Positions 24,668-32,355 of a stretch of 37,481 nt of DNA are shown here, piece after piece. How positions within the stretch are numbered: position 1 is the first letter of the stretch; the number at the start of each line of letters is the position of its first letter. The notes under the pieces are model-generated. The model did no database searches. It had not been told where the DNA came from and saw only the letters and a list, made by a program, of their open reading frames with translations. The translations under genes and the position numbers were made by a program. This stretch comes from Synergistaceae bacterium (GTDB taxonomy: Bacteria > Synergistota > Synergistia > Synergistales > Aminithiophilaceae): the NCBI GenBank assembly GCA_016756725.1, contig JAESII010000003.1:1-37481 (forward strand), in the 5' to 3' direction.

Positions 24668-25411
24668 ATGAAAGAAACGCAGATCTTTGAGCGTCCCCGC
24701 TCCATGGCGGACGTGGTGACCCATTATTGCCCCGGTTGCACTCACGGCGTCGCTCACCGGCTTGTTGCCGAGGCCATCGACGAGCTGGGCATACAGGACA
24801 GGACCGTCGGCGTTGCTCCCGTCGGCTGCGCCGTGTTTATTTACAACTACATTGACACGGACATGTATGAGGCGGCCCACGGGCGGGCCCCAGCGGTGGC
24901 TTCAGCTTGCAAGCGGATTCGTCCCGATCTGACCGTCTTCACCTATCAGGGTGACGGCGACCTGGCTTCCATCGGCCTGGCTGAGGTCGTTCATGCCGCG
25001 AACAGGGGAGAGAACATCACCGTCATTTTCATTAATAACGCCATCTACGGCATGACAGGGGGGCAGATGGCCCCGACGACCTTGATGGGGCAGAAGGCGA
25101 CGACCTGTCCTTTCGGCCGTGAAGCCAAAGCCAACGGTTATCCCATGAGGGTTGCCGAAATGCTGGCGACCTTGGCCGCTCCCGGTTATGTCGCCCGCGT
25201 CTCTCTGGCGAAGCCCAAGTTCATCCTGGAAGCCAAAAAAGCGGTTCGCAAGGCCTTCGAGACGCAACTTGCCGGCAAGGGTTTCTCCCTCGTCGAAATG
25301 CTCTCCACCTGCCCCACGAACTGGGGTATGCGGCCTGTCGAGGCAACGGACTGGCTCGTTGAGCAGATGATTCCTTACTATCCGCTGGGCGAGTTCAAGG
25401 TTCCCGAATAA
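24668..25411 (+). CDS. 2-oxoacid:ferredoxin oxidoreductase beta (thiamine-diphosphate) subunit
   Basis: The 247-residue beta subunit binds thiamine diphosphate and Mg through GDGDLASIG (95 onward) and the NNAIYGMTGGQMAPTT stretch. The N-terminal HYCPGCTHG is typical of VOR and KOR beta subunits. GGGAGGTGG precedes ATG 24668. A longer frame reading back into vorB exists but begins without a ribosome site. It forms the active site together with the VorB alpha subunit. Confidence 0.94.
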   Translation: MKETQIFERPRSMADVVTHYCPGCTHGVAHRLVAEAIDELGIQDRTVGVAPVGCAVFIYNYIDTDMYEAAHGRAPAVASACKRIRPDLTVFTYQGDGDLASIGLAEVVHAANRGENITVIFINNAIYGMTGGQMAPTTLMGQKATTCPFGREAKANGYPMRVAEMLATLAAPGYVARVSLAKPKFILEAKKAVRKAFETQLAGKGFSLVEMLSTCPTNWGMRPVEATDWLVEQMIPYYPLGEFKVPE

Positions 25412-25424
25412 GGAGGGCTCAGAC

Positions 25425-25967
25425 GTGTCCACCTACTATCGCGGTTTTATCGCTGCTGGATTCGGCGGTCAGGGTATCCTTTCCCTGGGACAGATCGTCG
25501 CCTATGCGGCTATGAAAGAAGGCCGCTTTGTCACCTGGATCCCTTCCTACGGCCCCGAAATGAGGGGCGGAACGGCAAACTGCAGTGTCATCGCCAGCGA
25601 AGAGGAAATTGCCTCACCTGTCGTTTCCTCGCCGGACGTACTTGTCATCATGAACCAGCCCTCACTCGAGAAGTTCGAGGCTATCCTTAAACCAGGTGGG
25701 GTTCTGCTTTACAACAGCGATCTCGTCCGTTACGAGAAGCCTCGGCAGGATGTTACGGTTCTGGCCGTTCCGGCCAACAGCACAGCCGCTGAATTGGGCA
25801 ATGACAAGGTGGCCAACGTTATCGTCCTGGGTGTCCTTTCAGCTCACACCGATCTTGTCGGTGAAGAGGCTTGCCGTCAGACTATTGCCGACCTTTTCGG
25901 GAAGAAGAAGGCCTCCCTTGTCGAGCTAAACCTCAAGGCCTTTGACAAGGGCCGGACCCTTCTCTAG
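25425..25967 (+). CDS. 2-oxoacid:ferredoxin oxidoreductase gamma subunit
   Basis: The 180-residue gamma subunit starts at GTG 25425 after AAGGAGG. The family start GFGGQGILSLGQIVAYAA and YGPEMRGGTANCSVI are clear. It contributes to coenzyme A binding and subunit contacts. It ends the four-gene oxidoreductase set. The next gene begins only seven bases later but lacks a good ribosome site, suggesting read-through from this operon. Confidence 0.94.
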   Translation: MSTYYRGFIAAGFGGQGILSLGQIVAYAAMKEGRFVTWIPSYGPEMRGGTANCSVIASEEEIASPVVSSPDVLVIMNQPSLEKFEAILKPGGVLLYNSDLVRYEKPRQDVTVLAVPANSTAAELGNDKVANVIVLGVLSAHTDLVGEEACRQTIADLFGKKKASLVELNLKAFDKGRTLL

Positions 25968-25974
25968 CTAGCTG

Positions 25975-26526
25975 ATGGATCCCAGGGAAGAGCCTCTTTC
26001 AAGCCGGACGCTTTATGAGGGCCGCATCGTCACCTTGCGTGTCGATCAGGTTACCCTCGCCTCCGGAGTTCAAACGGAACGGGAAGTGATCCACCATGTC
26101 CCTGCCGTTGCCATGTTGGCCCTGACCGATGAGGGCAAGGTCCTTCTTGTGCGTCAGTACCGTCATCCCGTAGGCCGGGCCATTCTGGAAATTCCTGCCG
26201 GTCTAGTTGAGGTCGGCGAAGATCCCCGGGAGACGGCTCGCCGGGAACTGATGGAGGAAGTCGGCTATGATGCGGACAACCTCCAGCGGATCGGCAGCTT
26301 TTACAGCTCTCCCGGTTTCAGCGACGAGATCATCCACCTCTTTCTCGCCACAGGGCTTCAGCCTGCCAGCCGCGAGGCCGACGACGATGAGGACCTTCGC
26401 GTCCTGTCCCTGACTCTCGAAGAATGGAGAGAAGCCCTAGAGGAGGAGGGGACCATGGACAGCAAGACGGCAGCTGCCTTCTGGTGGCTCCAGGCAAGAG
26501 GGATCGAAAGGTGTCTTCAGCGGTAA
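25975..26526 (+). CDS. Nudix hydrolase, ADP-ribose pyrophosphatase type
   Basis: The 183-residue protein has a complete Nudix box from G76 to about G97 (GLVEVGEDPRETARREL, then MEEVGY). It starts with LSSRTLYEGRIVTLRVDQV, typical of the NudF/ADP-ribose pyrophosphatase group, which splits ADP-ribose to AMP and ribose-5-phosphate. ATG 25975 sits in a CTAGCTAGCTGATG context without a clear ribosome site, so coupling to the preceding gene is likely. In Bacillus and relatives, a nudF gene is also close to xerD and the nucleoside phosphorylase genes. It overlaps xerD by 16 bases. Confidence 0.93.
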   Translation: MDPREEPLSSRTLYEGRIVTLRVDQVTLASGVQTEREVIHHVPAVAMLALTDEGKVLLVRQYRHPVGRAILEIPAGLVEVGEDPRETARRELMEEVGYDADNLQRIGSFYSSPGFSDEIIHLFLATGLQPASREADDDEDLRVLSLTLEEWREALEEEGTMDSKTAAAFWWLQARGIERCLQR

Positions 26527-27398
26527 ATGCCGTAGCGGCCTTCTCCGACTACCTACGCCTTGAACGGGGGTGCAGCGAGAACACCATCAAGGCCTATGTC
26601 GGTGACCTGTCCCGGTGGTACGGCTTCTGCCGGGCCGCCGGGGTCGACCCTATTCCCCCAGCCAAGGACAAGGTCCAGCCGTTCCTTCGGAAGCTGACCC
26701 TTCAGGGCAAGAGTTCCGCTACCGTCCAGCGTCACGCGGCGACGCTCCGCTCCTGGGCCCATTTTCTCCAGCTCGACGGCTGGACGGACGAGGAGGTGTG
26801 GCTGCCGCCGATCCCGGACAAAGACCGCAACCTGCCTCAGATCCTGAATGAGGGGGAGGTGGAGCGGCTCCTTGCGGCCTGTCCCGAAAACTCCAACCTA
26901 GGGCTCCGGGACAGGGCTCTCCTTGAAGTCGCCTACGGGTGTGGTCTTCGTGCCAGTGAGGCCTGTGGACTCCAGCTTAGTGACATCGATTTCGGCCGCG
27001 GAAGCTTAAGGGTCCTCGGAAAAGGCGAGAAGGAGCGCGCCCTTCCTCTGATCGGAAAGGTGAGGGGGCGCCTGAAACGGTATTGCGATGAAAGCCGCCC
27101 CGCCCTTGACCGCCACGGGGCGAGTCATTTCTTCCTTTCCCGGAGCGGCCTCCCCTTAAGACGGGAGGATTTTTGGCGCATTATCCAGAAGCGTGGCAAA
27201 GAGGCCTCAATTCCTGTTGTCCGGCTCCATCCTCATGTGCTCCGTCACTCTTTCGCGACCCATCTCCTGCGGCGCGGAATGGATCTGAGGACCCTCCAGG
27301 AACTTCTGGGGCACGCGACGATCGCAACAACGGAACGGTACACCCATTTCGACATGGAACTGCGCGATGTCTATGACCAGTGTCATCCCCGGGCTTGA
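26511..27398 (+). CDS. xerD: Tyrosine recombinase XerD (or XerC)
   Basis: The 295-residue recombinase resolves chromosome dimers at dif with its partner. All catalytic residues are present: R147 (GLRASE), K171 (GKGEKER), H242 and R245 (HVLRH), H268 (LLGHA) and nucleophile Y277 (RYTHF). The N-terminal SAM-like domain begins at about residue 8. The start GTG 26511 lies inside the Nudix gene, with only weak ribosome-site character. The order nudix - xerD - purine nucleoside phosphorylase - pyrimidine phosphorylase is close to the Bacillus ripX-pupG-pdp neighbourhood, which favours XerD over XerC. Confidence 0.9.
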   Translation: MSSAVNAVAAFSDYLRLERGCSENTIKAYVGDLSRWYGFCRAAGVDPIPPAKDKVQPFLRKLTLQGKSSATVQRHAATLRSWAHFLQLDGWTDEEVWLPPIPDKDRNLPQILNEGEVERLLAACPENSNLGLRDRALLEVAYGCGLRASEACGLQLSDIDFGRGSLRVLGKGEKERALPLIGKVRGRLKRYCDESRPALDRHGASHFFLSRSGLPLRREDFWRIIQKRGKEASIPVVRLHPHVLRHSFATHLLRRGMDLRTLQELLGHATIATTERYTHFDMELRDVYDQCHPRA

Positions 27399-27424
27399 AG
27401 GCCCTCAAGGAGGAGGTGGGGACC

Positions 27425-28258
27425 GTGTATGGTCCTGAAGAGATTCTCCGCGCCAAAGAGGCAATAGCCCGGCGGATTTCCCTTGAGCCGCCCATCGCCG
27501 TCGTCCTCGGTTCCGGATTGGGCGCACTAGCCAATGGCCTGGATGAGGCGGTGGCCATTCCTTACGACGAGCTGCCCTTCTGGCCTCACTCGACGGCGCC
27601 AGGTCATGCTGGCCGACTCGTCGTTGGCCGACTGAGTGGAATCCCTCTCCTTGCCATGCAGGGGCGGGTTCACCTCTACGAGGGTTATTCCGCTCGTGAC
27701 GTCGTCTTCCCCCTCCGCGTTCTTGCCGCTCTCGGCGTCAGGACCTACGTGGCCACCAACGCCTCGGGCGGGGTGAACCTGGCCTATCGTCCGGGAGATC
27801 TCGTCCTCGTCGAGGATCACATCAACCTCATGGGTGACAACCCCCTTGTCGGTACCAATGAAGAGACCTGGGGTGTCCGTTTTCCAGACATGACCGAGGC
27901 TTATTCGCCACGCCTCATCAAGGCGGCCGAAAAAGCTGCCGCCTCGGAGGGAATCTGGCTCAAACGGGGGGTCTATGTGGGCTTCAAGGGGCCGTCTTTC
28001 GAGACGCCCGCGGAAATTCGCATGGCCCGCATCTTGGGCGGTGACCTCGTCGGCATGTCGACCATTCCCGAAGTGATCGCCGCGAACCATCTTGGTCTTG
28101 AGGTGATCGCCATCTCCTGCGTGGCCAATTTCGCCGCCGGAATGACGAAAAACCGTCTAACCCATGAGGAGGTTCTGGAGGAGATGGGCAAGGCCTCGGA
28201 TCGCCTGATCCGACTCGTCCGGGCTTTTTTGAGGGAAATTGCCGAAACCCATGTTTAA
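27425..28258 (+). CDS. punA: Purine nucleoside phosphorylase
   Basis: This 277-residue phosphorylase cleaves purine nucleosides with phosphate to the base and ribose-1-phosphate. Motifs are VVLGSGLGALA (phosphate loop), H61, ATNASGGVNLAYRPGD, FKGPSFETPAEIR and MSTIPEV. The base-contacting residue in SCVANFAAG is asparagine (N235), the choice of 6-oxopurine (inosine/guanosine) phosphorylases; MTA phosphorylases carry aspartate here. GTG 27425 follows AAGGAGGAGG by eight bases. Its specificity would suit deaminated nucleosides such as those made by the MtaD-like enzyme upstream (inference). Confidence 0.95.
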   Translation: MYGPEEILRAKEAIARRISLEPPIAVVLGSGLGALANGLDEAVAIPYDELPFWPHSTAPGHAGRLVVGRLSGIPLLAMQGRVHLYEGYSARDVVFPLRVLAALGVRTYVATNASGGVNLAYRPGDLVLVEDHINLMGDNPLVGTNEETWGVRFPDMTEAYSPRLIKAAEKAAASEGIWLKRGVYVGFKGPSFETPAEIRMARILGGDLVGMSTIPEVIAANHLGLEVIAISCVANFAAGMTKNRLTHEEVLEEMGKASDRLIRLVRAFLREIAETHV

Positions 28259-29558
28259 TATCTTGTCCTTCATTGAGACCAAGAGGGATGGTCTTCATCA
28301 CGACGAGGCCTCGCTGAAGACCTTCGTTTCTGCTCTTCTCGATGGACGTGTCGCCGACTACCAGGCCTCGGCTTGGCTGATGGCTGTCTATTTCCGAGGC
28401 CTCGACGATGACGAACTGAGGGCCTTCACCCTCGCCCTGGCCGATTCGGGACGTCGTGTCCATTTCCCCCCGGCTCTTCAGCCCGTCGACAAACATAGCA
28501 CGGGAGGCGTCGGAGACAAGACGACGCTGGTGCTCGTTCCTCTCGTCGCCGCCGCCGGCCTTCCCGTGGCCAAGCTATCCGGTCCCGGTTTAGGTTTTAC
28601 GGGAGGCACCGTCGATAAGCTGGAAGCGATTCCGAATTTCCAGTCTCACCTGCCCCTTGAACGCTTCGTCTCTCAAGTAGCGTCCATCGGTTGCGCCGTC
28701 AGTGGCCACTCCCTTGATCTGGCTCCTGCCGAAGGGCGTTTCTATAGCCTGCGGGACGTGACGGCGACGGTGCCGTCGGTTCCGCTTATCGCTTCCAGCA
28801 TCGTCAGCAAAAAGCTGGCCGGTGGAGCGGGAGGATTCGTCTTCGACGTGAAATGCGGGGACGGTGCTTTCATGGACGATCTGGAGAAGGCCAGATATCT
28901 GGCCCGTGCTCTGGTCGACCTTTCGCGCTCTCACGGGAAGAGGAGCTTGGCTCTCGTGACTGATATGGATCAACCTCTGGGGCGATGGGTGGGCAACGCC
29001 TCGGAAGTGCTCGAGGCGCTGGCGGTCCTTCAGGGGAAGGGGCCGGAGGATACCCGTGAGCTTTGTCTCATTCTTGGTGGAGCCATGGTCTTTCTCGGCG
29101 GCAGGGCCCGATCTCTTGAGGAGGGTAGGGATCTTTGCCGCCGCCTCATTGATGAGGGCAAAGGCCTGGAAAAGATGGAGCAGCTCCTCCTGGCTCAGGG
29201 CGTATCAGCCGAGGTCGTTGCAGCGCCTCACCGGTTTCTGCCCAAGCCCTCAAAGCGTTGGGATATCAGGGCAGACTGTTCGGGGTGGCTCTGCCGTCTT
29301 GAGGCACGGGCCATCGGCGAGGCCGTAAAGGTGATGGGTGGTGGGCGCATGAGGAAGGACGATGCCATCGATCCGGCTGTCTCCGTCGAGCTGCACCGTA
29401 AGCGGGGAGAGTCGATCGAGACCGGCGACCTCTTGATGAGTCTCCATTACAACGATGAGGCCCGTCTCGGCGACGGGAAGGCCTTCCTGAGACGGGCCTT
29501 TACCGTTGGCGAGAAGCCACAGAAGAGACCGCTGGTGCTGGACCGAATAATCGACTGA
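28251..29558 (+). CDS. pdp: Pyrimidine-nucleoside (thymidine) phosphorylase
   Basis: This 435-residue enzyme splits uridine, thymidine or deoxyuridine with phosphate. The signature KHSTGGVGDKT (81-91) and LSGPGLGFTGGTVDKLE are exact family motifs, and SLRDVTATV and ASSIVSKKLAGGA follow. ATG 28251 overlaps the punA stop by eight bases; a TTG at 28239 is an alternative. Together with punA and the Nudix hydrolase it forms a nucleoside salvage set. It ends nine bases from the end of the convergent ThiF-like gene, with no clear terminator between them. Confidence 0.95.
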   Translation: MFNILSFIETKRDGLHHDEASLKTFVSALLDGRVADYQASAWLMAVYFRGLDDDELRAFTLALADSGRRVHFPPALQPVDKHSTGGVGDKTTLVLVPLVAAAGLPVAKLSGPGLGFTGGTVDKLEAIPNFQSHLPLERFVSQVASIGCAVSGHSLDLAPAEGRFYSLRDVTATVPSVPLIASSIVSKKLAGGAGGFVFDVKCGDGAFMDDLEKARYLARALVDLSRSHGKRSLALVTDMDQPLGRWVGNASEVLEALAVLQGKGPEDTRELCLILGGAMVFLGGRARSLEEGRDLCRRLIDEGKGLEKMEQLLLAQGVSAEVVAAPHRFLPKPSKRWDIRADCSGWLCRLEARAIGEAVKVMGGGRMRKDDAIDPAVSVELHRKRGESIETGDLLMSLHYNDEARLGDGKAFLRRAFTVGEKPQKRPLVLDRIID

Positions 29559-29567
29559 GGGTTCTCA

Positions 29568-30380
29568 TCAAAGCTGGAGGCGTCTGAATTCCAGCCGTTC
29601 CAGATCGACCCAGAGAAGCACACCTTCGGGAAGAGGAGGAAGGCCCGTCAAAAGCTTGACGACTTCTGTCACTTCCAGGGACGCGATTAGAGCCGGGGTG
29701 AAAGAGGGGTTCCCCGTTGTTGCCTCGACGCCTTTGTCACTGTCGCCGTCAAAAAGGGTTCTTCCTCCGCCACGGATGACCTGTAGCTGACCCCAGAACC
29801 CCCCGATGGCTCCATGGACGAGGGGAATCGATCGTTCCCGGCAGCTCCGCAGGAGGAGTCTCCGGGAACGGTTGTTATCGAGGGCGTCGACGGCCACATT
29901 GGCACCCTCGAGAAAGGTCCTGATGGATTTTTCGTCAAGATAGTCGGCAAAGATCTTGACGTCAATGGCCTCGTTGATGGACCGGACCTGCTCGGCTGCC
30001 GTCTCGGCCTTGCCTTTGCCCAGGCGAGGCTCGGATGAAAGGATTTGGCGGTTTAGATTGGAGGCGCTGAAGCGGTCACCGTCAGCAAGATGGAGTCTGC
30101 CCACTCCTGATCGGGCCAGCAGATCGACGACCAGCCCCCCGAGGCCGCCGCAGCCGGCGACGGCAACGGTTGCCTCAAGAAGGTCTACTTGCCCTTTCAG
30201 GCCCAACGTTCCCATGTTCCGGTCAAACCGCTCGGGGACGATGCCTTGTCTGAGGGCCGCAATCTGAATATCCTTGAGGGTAAGGCCGGTTAAAATTGCC
30301 AGTTCCCGCTCCTTTTGCGGGGACAGCGTGTCACGGTTGCTTTCCTTTCGGATGATCTGGGCGAGAGTGACAGGATCCAA
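29568..30380 (-). CDS. ThiF/HesA/MoeB-like E1 enzyme
   Basis: The 270-residue protein has the E1 nucleotide-binding motif VAVAGCGGLGGLV (about 72-84), DGDRFSASNLNRQIL (about 100-114) and VDALDNNRSR. Such enzymes adenylate the C-terminal glycine of ubiquitin-like sulfur carriers (ThiS, MoaD). The two CxxC zinc motifs of MoeB are absent, and about 70 residues with a helical, basic character precede the nucleotide fold. I chose TTG at 30380 because AAGGAGG lies nine bases upstream; TTG 30386 is too close. No sulfur-carrier gene is nearby, so the partner and pathway are unknown. It is divergent from a sigma-factor-like gene. Confidence 0.88.
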   Translation of the reverse strand: MDPVTLAQIIRKESNRDTLSPQKERELAILTGLTLKDIQIAALRQGIVPERFDRNMGTLGLKGQVDLLEATVAVAGCGGLGGLVVDLLARSGVGRLHLADGDRFSASNLNRQILSSEPRLGKGKAETAAEQVRSINEAIDVKIFADYLDEKSIRTFLEGANVAVDALDNNRSRRLLLRSCRERSIPLVHGAIGGFWGQLQVIRGGGRTLFDGDSDKGVEATTGNPSFTPALIASLEVTEVVKLLTGLPPLPEGVLLWVDLERLEFRRLQL

Positions 30381-30458
30381 AGGCAATCGCCTCCTTGAGT
30401 GTAAGCTTGATGACAGGACAGAACCTGACAAAGGGAGTCCCTATGAGGAGGTGCGGTC

Positions 30459-31010
30459 ATGGCCGAAAAGAGCGCCGCCGAGGAGCTCCGGCATAAATTG
30501 GAACGTGCTCGCCGCGGCGATGATGAGGCTCTGGCAGAACTTCTCCTGGCTTACCTTCCTCTGCTGCGAAAGCAGGCAAGACTTCTAGCCGGACGGGACA
30601 ACCACCTGAAGGACGATCTCGTCCAGGAAGGACTGCTGGCTCTCTGCCGGGCCGTAGAGCTCTACGATCCCCGGAGAGGTACCTTCGGTGCCTTCCTGAA
30701 AGTCTGTGTGCGCCATGCCATGATTTCTCTCCTTCGCCGCCAGCCGAAAGAGGAGGTGGCTGAGGAGTCGCTGTTCGAGGGCATGAGCCACGATGACCCC
30801 GGCCCGGCAGAGCTTCTAGAAAAGCGGGAACAGCTCAAGGAGATCATCCATTATCTTTCGGACACGGAGCTCTTGGCTATCGACGCCTTTCTCGAGACCG
30901 GAGGGGTTGAACGGGCAGCCAGGGCGCTGCAGTGGCCACGCAAGCGGGTCGACAACGCCCTGACCCGGGCCCGTCTCAAACTCCGTCGCCTTATTCTGGG
31001 AAGCGACTAA
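30459..31010 (+). CDS. Small RNA polymerase sigma-70 family factor
   Basis: The 183-residue protein has sigma region 2 (about 20-90, including DDLVQEGLLALCRAVELYDP and TFGAFLKVCVRHAMISLLRR) and a region 4 helix-turn-helix (about 120-180, GGVERAARALQWPRKRVDNAL). Region 1 and region 3 are missing, as in SigH-like and ECF-type alternative factors. The run after region 2.4 is short and acidic. GAGGAGG precedes ATG 30459. The 78 bases to the divergent ThiF-like gene could hold promoters for both. The gene overlaps the convergent aminotransferase gene by four bases at the 3' end. Target genes and any anti-sigma factor are not visible. Confidence 0.88.
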   Translation: MAEKSAAEELRHKLERARRGDDEALAELLLAYLPLLRKQARLLAGRDNHLKDDLVQEGLLALCRAVELYDPRRGTFGAFLKVCVRHAMISLLRRQPKEEVAEESLFEGMSHDDPGPAELLEKREQLKEIIHYLSDTELLAIDAFLETGGVERAARALQWPRKRVDNALTRARLKLRRLILGSD

Positions 31011-32188
31011 GCCGTCAGCACTTGCCCCGCAGCGTCAAGGCTGGCACCGACATCGGTCTTTCGGCCCATGGCGTTCAGCGTTGTCCCGAAAGCGGAGAGA
31101 AAAAAGAGGACATTGTTCGCGGTCGAGCCGCTTCCCATGAGTCCGACGCGTATGACCTTCCCCTTCAGTTCTCCTAATCCCGCTCCGACTTCCAGGCAGT
31201 AGCGTTCCATCAGATTCTGGCGGAGTTTGCCGTCGTCAATTCCTTCGGGGAGGGCGATGCAGGTGAGGCTGGGAAGCCGGAACTGGTAGGGAACGGGAAG
31301 GTCGATTTCCATCGCCTCCAGGCCTGCCCAGAGGGCTTCGGCATTTCGCCTGTGTCTCTCCCAACGCCGGTGTAGGCCTTCCTCATCGATGATCCGCAGG
31401 GCTTCGTTGAAGGCGTAGAGCATGTTGATTGGTGCCGTGTGGTGGTAGAAACGCTCTTCGCCCCAATAGCGCATGATCATTGTCAGGTCGAGATACCAGC
31501 TTTGGACCTTGGTCTTTCTGTTTCGCATCCTTTCGATAGCCCGGGGCCCCAGGGTAAGAGGCGCAAGGCCCGGGGGACAGCCGAGACATTTCTGACTTCC
31601 GCTGTAGACGACATCGAGCCCCAATCGGTCGACGGGAACTTCCATGCCGCCGAGAGAGGTGACGGCATCGACGAGAAGGAGCATGCCAGCATCGTGGACA
31701 AAGGCGGCGATCTGATCGAGATTCTGGAGAACGCCCGTCGATGTTTCCGCCTGGACGACACCGACTAGTTTGGCGTCGGGGTTGTCTCTGACGGCCTGGA
31801 ACAGGGCTTCTTCGTCAAGAGGTCGGCCGAAGGGAGCCGAGACTTTGACGACGTTCGCCCCGCATCGCTCGGCGACCTCCTGCATTCTCCTTCCGAAAAC
31901 GCCGTGATCGGCGATGATGACCCGGTCTCCGGCTTCTATGAGATTGACGCAGGCCGCTTCCATTCCGGCGCTTCCCGTGCCGGGCATGGTCACGGTCAGC
32001 TCGTTTTTTGTCTGAAAGGCCTTGCGGAGCAGTTTCTGGGTCTCGTCCATAATAGCCACGAAATCGGTGTCCAGGTGTCCCAATGTCGGCTCTGCCATGG
32101 CACGGAGAACTCGGCTTTCAACGGGACTGGGGCCGGGGCCGAGGAGGAGCTTTTCGCGTGTTTTCCGCAGGTTGGGGCAGGTCGTCAT
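31007..32188 (-). CDS. Alanine-glyoxylate / serine-pyruvate aminotransferase family
   Basis: This 393-residue PLP enzyme of fold type I (class V) has PGTGSAGMEAAC for phosphate binding, D174 in LLVDAVTSLGG, and the Schiff-base lysine in SGSQKCLGCPPG (K200). It resembles the animal AGXT and bacterial serine-glyoxylate group, which makes glycine from glyoxylate using alanine or serine. GGAGAG precedes ATG 32188 at the correct distance. Its 5' region holds a ten-base-pair hairpin. It is divergent from a 4-hydroxy-2-oxoglutarate-aldolase-like gene that would generate glyoxylate. A purely catabolic serine or phosphonate transaminase is possible. Confidence 0.9.
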   Translation of the reverse strand: MTTCPNLRKTREKLLLGPGPSPVESRVLRAMAEPTLGHLDTDFVAIMDETQKLLRKAFQTKNELTVTMPGTGSAGMEAACVNLIEAGDRVIIADHGVFGRRMQEVAERCGANVVKVSAPFGRPLDEEALFQAVRDNPDAKLVGVVQAETSTGVLQNLDQIAAFVHDAGMLLLVDAVTSLGGMEVPVDRLGLDVVYSGSQKCLGCPPGLAPLTLGPRAIERMRNRKTKVQSWYLDLTMIMRYWGEERFYHHTAPINMLYAFNEALRIIDEEGLHRRWERHRRNAEALWAGLEAMEIDLPVPYQFRLPSLTCIALPEGIDDGKLRQNLMERYCLEVGAGLGELKGKVIRVGLMGSGSTANNVLFFLSAFGTTLNAMGRKTDVGASLDAAGQVLTA

Positions 32189-32210
32189 CGCGTTCTCTCC
32201 TTTCAGAGGT

Positions 32211-32236
32211 GGGCCTTTTCCGAACCGAAGAGGCCC
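32211..32236 (-). other. Hairpin in the leader of the aminotransferase gene
   Basis: On the + strand GGGCCTTTTC (32211-32220) faces GAAGAGGCCC (32227-32236) across a six-base loop, giving a ten-pair stem with one G-T wobble. It lies 23 bases upstream of the aminotransferase start on the minus strand, just before the ribosome site. It could be a leader element or a leftover terminator. Confidence 0.4.
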
Positions 32237-32273
32237 CCAGCGGGGCATACCGTCATTTTACTGCAAGACAAGC

Positions 32274-32301
32274 TGGACGAAGGGGCATGATCGGTTAAAC
32301 T
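32274..32301 (+). promoter_or_regulatory. Candidate promoter for the aldolase gene
   Basis: TGGACG (32274-32279) and TAAACT (32296-32301) are spaced by 16 bases and match consensus hexamers in four and four to five positions. The start codon lies about 55 bases further on. A small inverted repeat (CCGGC ... GCCGG, 32311 onward) lies in the presumed leader. Confidence 0.3.
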
Positions 32302-32355
32302 TAGGGCGTCCGGCCTGCTGACGCCGGCCATTTCTGACAGAGGGAGTGTCGACTA

